64,000 nt of DNA from Leuconostoc gasicomitatum LMG 18811. Its GTDB lineage: Bacteria > Bacillota > Bacilli > Lactobacillales > Lactobacillaceae. A program made the position numbers and the translations under genes. Positions 62,744 through 64,000 of the stretch are shown here, one piece after another. The notes beneath the pieces are model-generated. The model was given only the letters and a program-made list of their open reading frames with translations, did no database searches and was not told where the DNA came from. Location: contig NC_014319.1 in assembly GCF_000196855.1 (NCBI RefSeq), positions 930,001-994,000 on the forward strand, written 5' to 3'. The first letter of the stretch is position 1, and every line of letters begins with the position of its first letter.

Positions 62744-64000
62744 TGGCAACAAGTTTAGAGCAACAACTATGGGCAGCAGCGGATATTTTACGTGGTAAGA
62801 TGGATGCTAGTGAATATAAAAACTATCTTTTAGGACTAGTCTTTTACAAGTATCTTTCAGATGCTGAACTTCGTGAAGTCTATGAACAAGAGAATGGTCA
62901 AACGAAAGATTTTCCAGATCGTAGTGTCCAATTTCAAACCCTGACAGAATGGTTTAAGGACGATGCAGAAGAACTAACAGAAATTATTCAACTGCAAAAA
63001 GGCTACTTTATTCAGCCAACACAATTATTTTATACGTATCGTCAACAAGCAGATCGCTACGAATTTAATTTAACAGATTTGCAAGCTGGTTTTAATGAAT
63101 TAGAACGTCAAGGTGATCAATTCAAAGGATTGTTTGCAGATATTGATTTAAACTCAACTAAACTTGGTTCAAATGCACAACAACGTAACGTCACTATTAC
63201 CGAAGTGCTTCGTGCGTTAGATGAAATTGATTTGTTTGAACATGATGGTGATGTAATTGGCGATGCTTATGAATACTTGATTGGCCAATTTGCGGCTGGG
63301 GCTGGTAAGAAAGCTGGAGAATTTTATACACCACAAGCCGTGTCACGTATCATTTCTGAAATTACTTCTATCGGCCAAGAGGATCGGACACCCTTTCATA
63401 TCTATGATCCAACAATGGGTTCAGGTTCATTGATGTTGAATATCCGTCGTTATTTATCTAATCCAAAGCAAATCCATTATCATGGGCAGGAACTAAATAC
63501 AACCACTTATAACTTAGCACGTATGAATCTAATTCTTCATGGCGTTGATCAAGAGCGTATGAATTTAAATAATGGTGATACCTTAGATTCTGATTGGCCA
63601 ACTGAAGAGCCTTATCAATTCGATGCCGTAGTGATGAATCCACCATACTCAGCTAAATGGTCAGCAGCAGATAAGTTTTTATCAGATCAACGATTTGAAC
63701 GTTTCGGTAAACTAGCTCCTAAATCAAAAGCTGATTTCGCCTTCTTATTACACGGTTTTTATCACTTGAAAGATACTGGCACAATGGGTATTGTCTTACC
63801 ACACGGTGTATTATTCCGTGGTGCAGCAGAGGGTACTATTCGTCAAGCATTACTTGAAATGGGAGCTATTGATGCCGTGATTGGTTTACCCGCTAATATC
63901 TTTTATGGGACAAGTATTCCAACCACTGTGATTATTCTTAAAAAGCATCGTGCAACACGAGATGTTTTGTTTATTGATGCTTCAAGTGATTTTGATAAGC
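62743..64000 (+). CDS. hsdM: Type I restriction-modification DNA methyltransferase subunit M (cut by window end)
   Basis: About 419 codons are present and the frame is open at base 64000. N-terminal HsdM_N helices (LEQQLWAAADILRGKMDASE), then the N6-adenine methyltransferase core: AGEFYTPQAVSRII, SAM motif DPTMGSGSLMLNI and catalytic NPPYSAKW. Its ATG shares a base with the hsdR stop, so the genes are coupled. Gene order R-M suggests hsdS beyond the window. It methylates adenine in a bipartite site set by HsdS. Confidence 0.95.
   Translation, partial: MATSLEQQLWAAADILRGKMDASEYKNYLLGLVFYKYLSDAELREVYEQENGQTKDFPDRSVQFQTLTEWFKDDAEELTEIIQLQKGYFIQPTQLFYTYRQQADRYEFNLTDLQAGFNELERQGDQFKGLFADIDLNSTKLGSNAQQRNVTITEVLRALDEIDLFEHDGDVIGDAYEYLIGQFAAGAGKKAGEFYTPQAVSRIISEITSIGQEDRTPFHIYDPTMGSGSLMLNIRRYLSNPKQIHYHGQELNTTTYNLARMNLILHGVDQERMNLNNGDTLDSDWPTEEPYQFDAVVMNPPYSAKWSAADKFLSDQRFERFGKLAPKSKADFAFLLHGFYHLKDTGTMGIVLPHGVLFRGAAEGTIRQALLEMGAIDAVIGLPANIFYGTSIPTTVIILKKHRATRDVLFIDASSDFDK

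Overview
The window looks like a chromosomal segment of a heterofermentative lactic acid bacterium, most likely Leuconostoc. This is inferred from AT-rich DNA, Gram-positive ribosome binding sites, a complete malolactic cassette (mleR/mleA/mleP), 6-phosphogluconate dehydrogenase, a menaquinone cluster and the general LAB gene repertoire. No rRNA, tRNA or CRISPR array was found.

Layout. 1-5.4 kb: the end of isochorismate synthase, then menD, menH and menC in overlapping order, then an iron-type alcohol dehydrogenase. 5.4-12 kb: housekeeping genes (trmK, a Nif3-like protein, pepT, an SGNH esterase/ypmS/yozE run, rbgA, rnhB). 12-14 kb: an FNR/FLP-type regulator divergent from an NADH oxidase, with an FNR-like box between them. 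14-22.4 kb: a thiamine-binding protein, a YdcZ-type transporter, an esterase, cfa, gnd with a cre site at its promoter, small membrane proteins, a GlsB-like protein and an aldo/keto reductase. 22.4-24.3 kb: a KDO-8-phosphate synthase / arabinose-5-phosphate isomerase pair, which is unexpected in a Gram-positive. 25-29 kb: malolactic fermentation. 29-33 kb: PadR/MFS efflux, a phosphoesterase and an acetyltransferase. 33-35.5 kb: hrtRBA heme-sensing and heme-efflux genes with two tandem operators. 35.8-37.5 kb: the glsB/amaP/DUF2273/gls24 envelope-stress operon. 37.6-49.3 kb: a regulator-plus-target patchwork (frameshifted Rgg with MFS, MerR with aldehyde dehydrogenase, TetR with MFS, then a peptidase-E-like protein, an LssY-like protein, an oxidoreductase and a SAP-domain protein).

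49.5-57.7 kb is a strongly rearranged accessory region. It holds chimeric and truncated genes (WYL/SnoaL, BAAT hydrolase, cytidine deaminase) and two related copies of a pair of small unknown genes. It also holds two XRE/membrane-protein modules, a Tn916/ICEBs1-type oriT upstream of a relaxase/Rep gene broken by stops and a frameshift, and an IS30-family transposase. 57.7-64 kb is a defence-like region: a long structured non-coding stretch, a DUF3990 (ADP-ribosyltransferase-like) gene with a small partner, and type I restriction-modification hsdR followed by hsdM, which is cut by the window end.

A functional theme is respiration and redox. Menaquinone synthesis, an FLP-controlled NADH oxidase and HrtRBA heme homeostasis would suit a LAB that respires when heme is supplied. 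The second theme is regulator/operator pairs readable directly from palindromes: FLP box, HrtR, MerR, PadR, TetR and XRE. All functional statements come from motif and family recognition by eye; no search was run.
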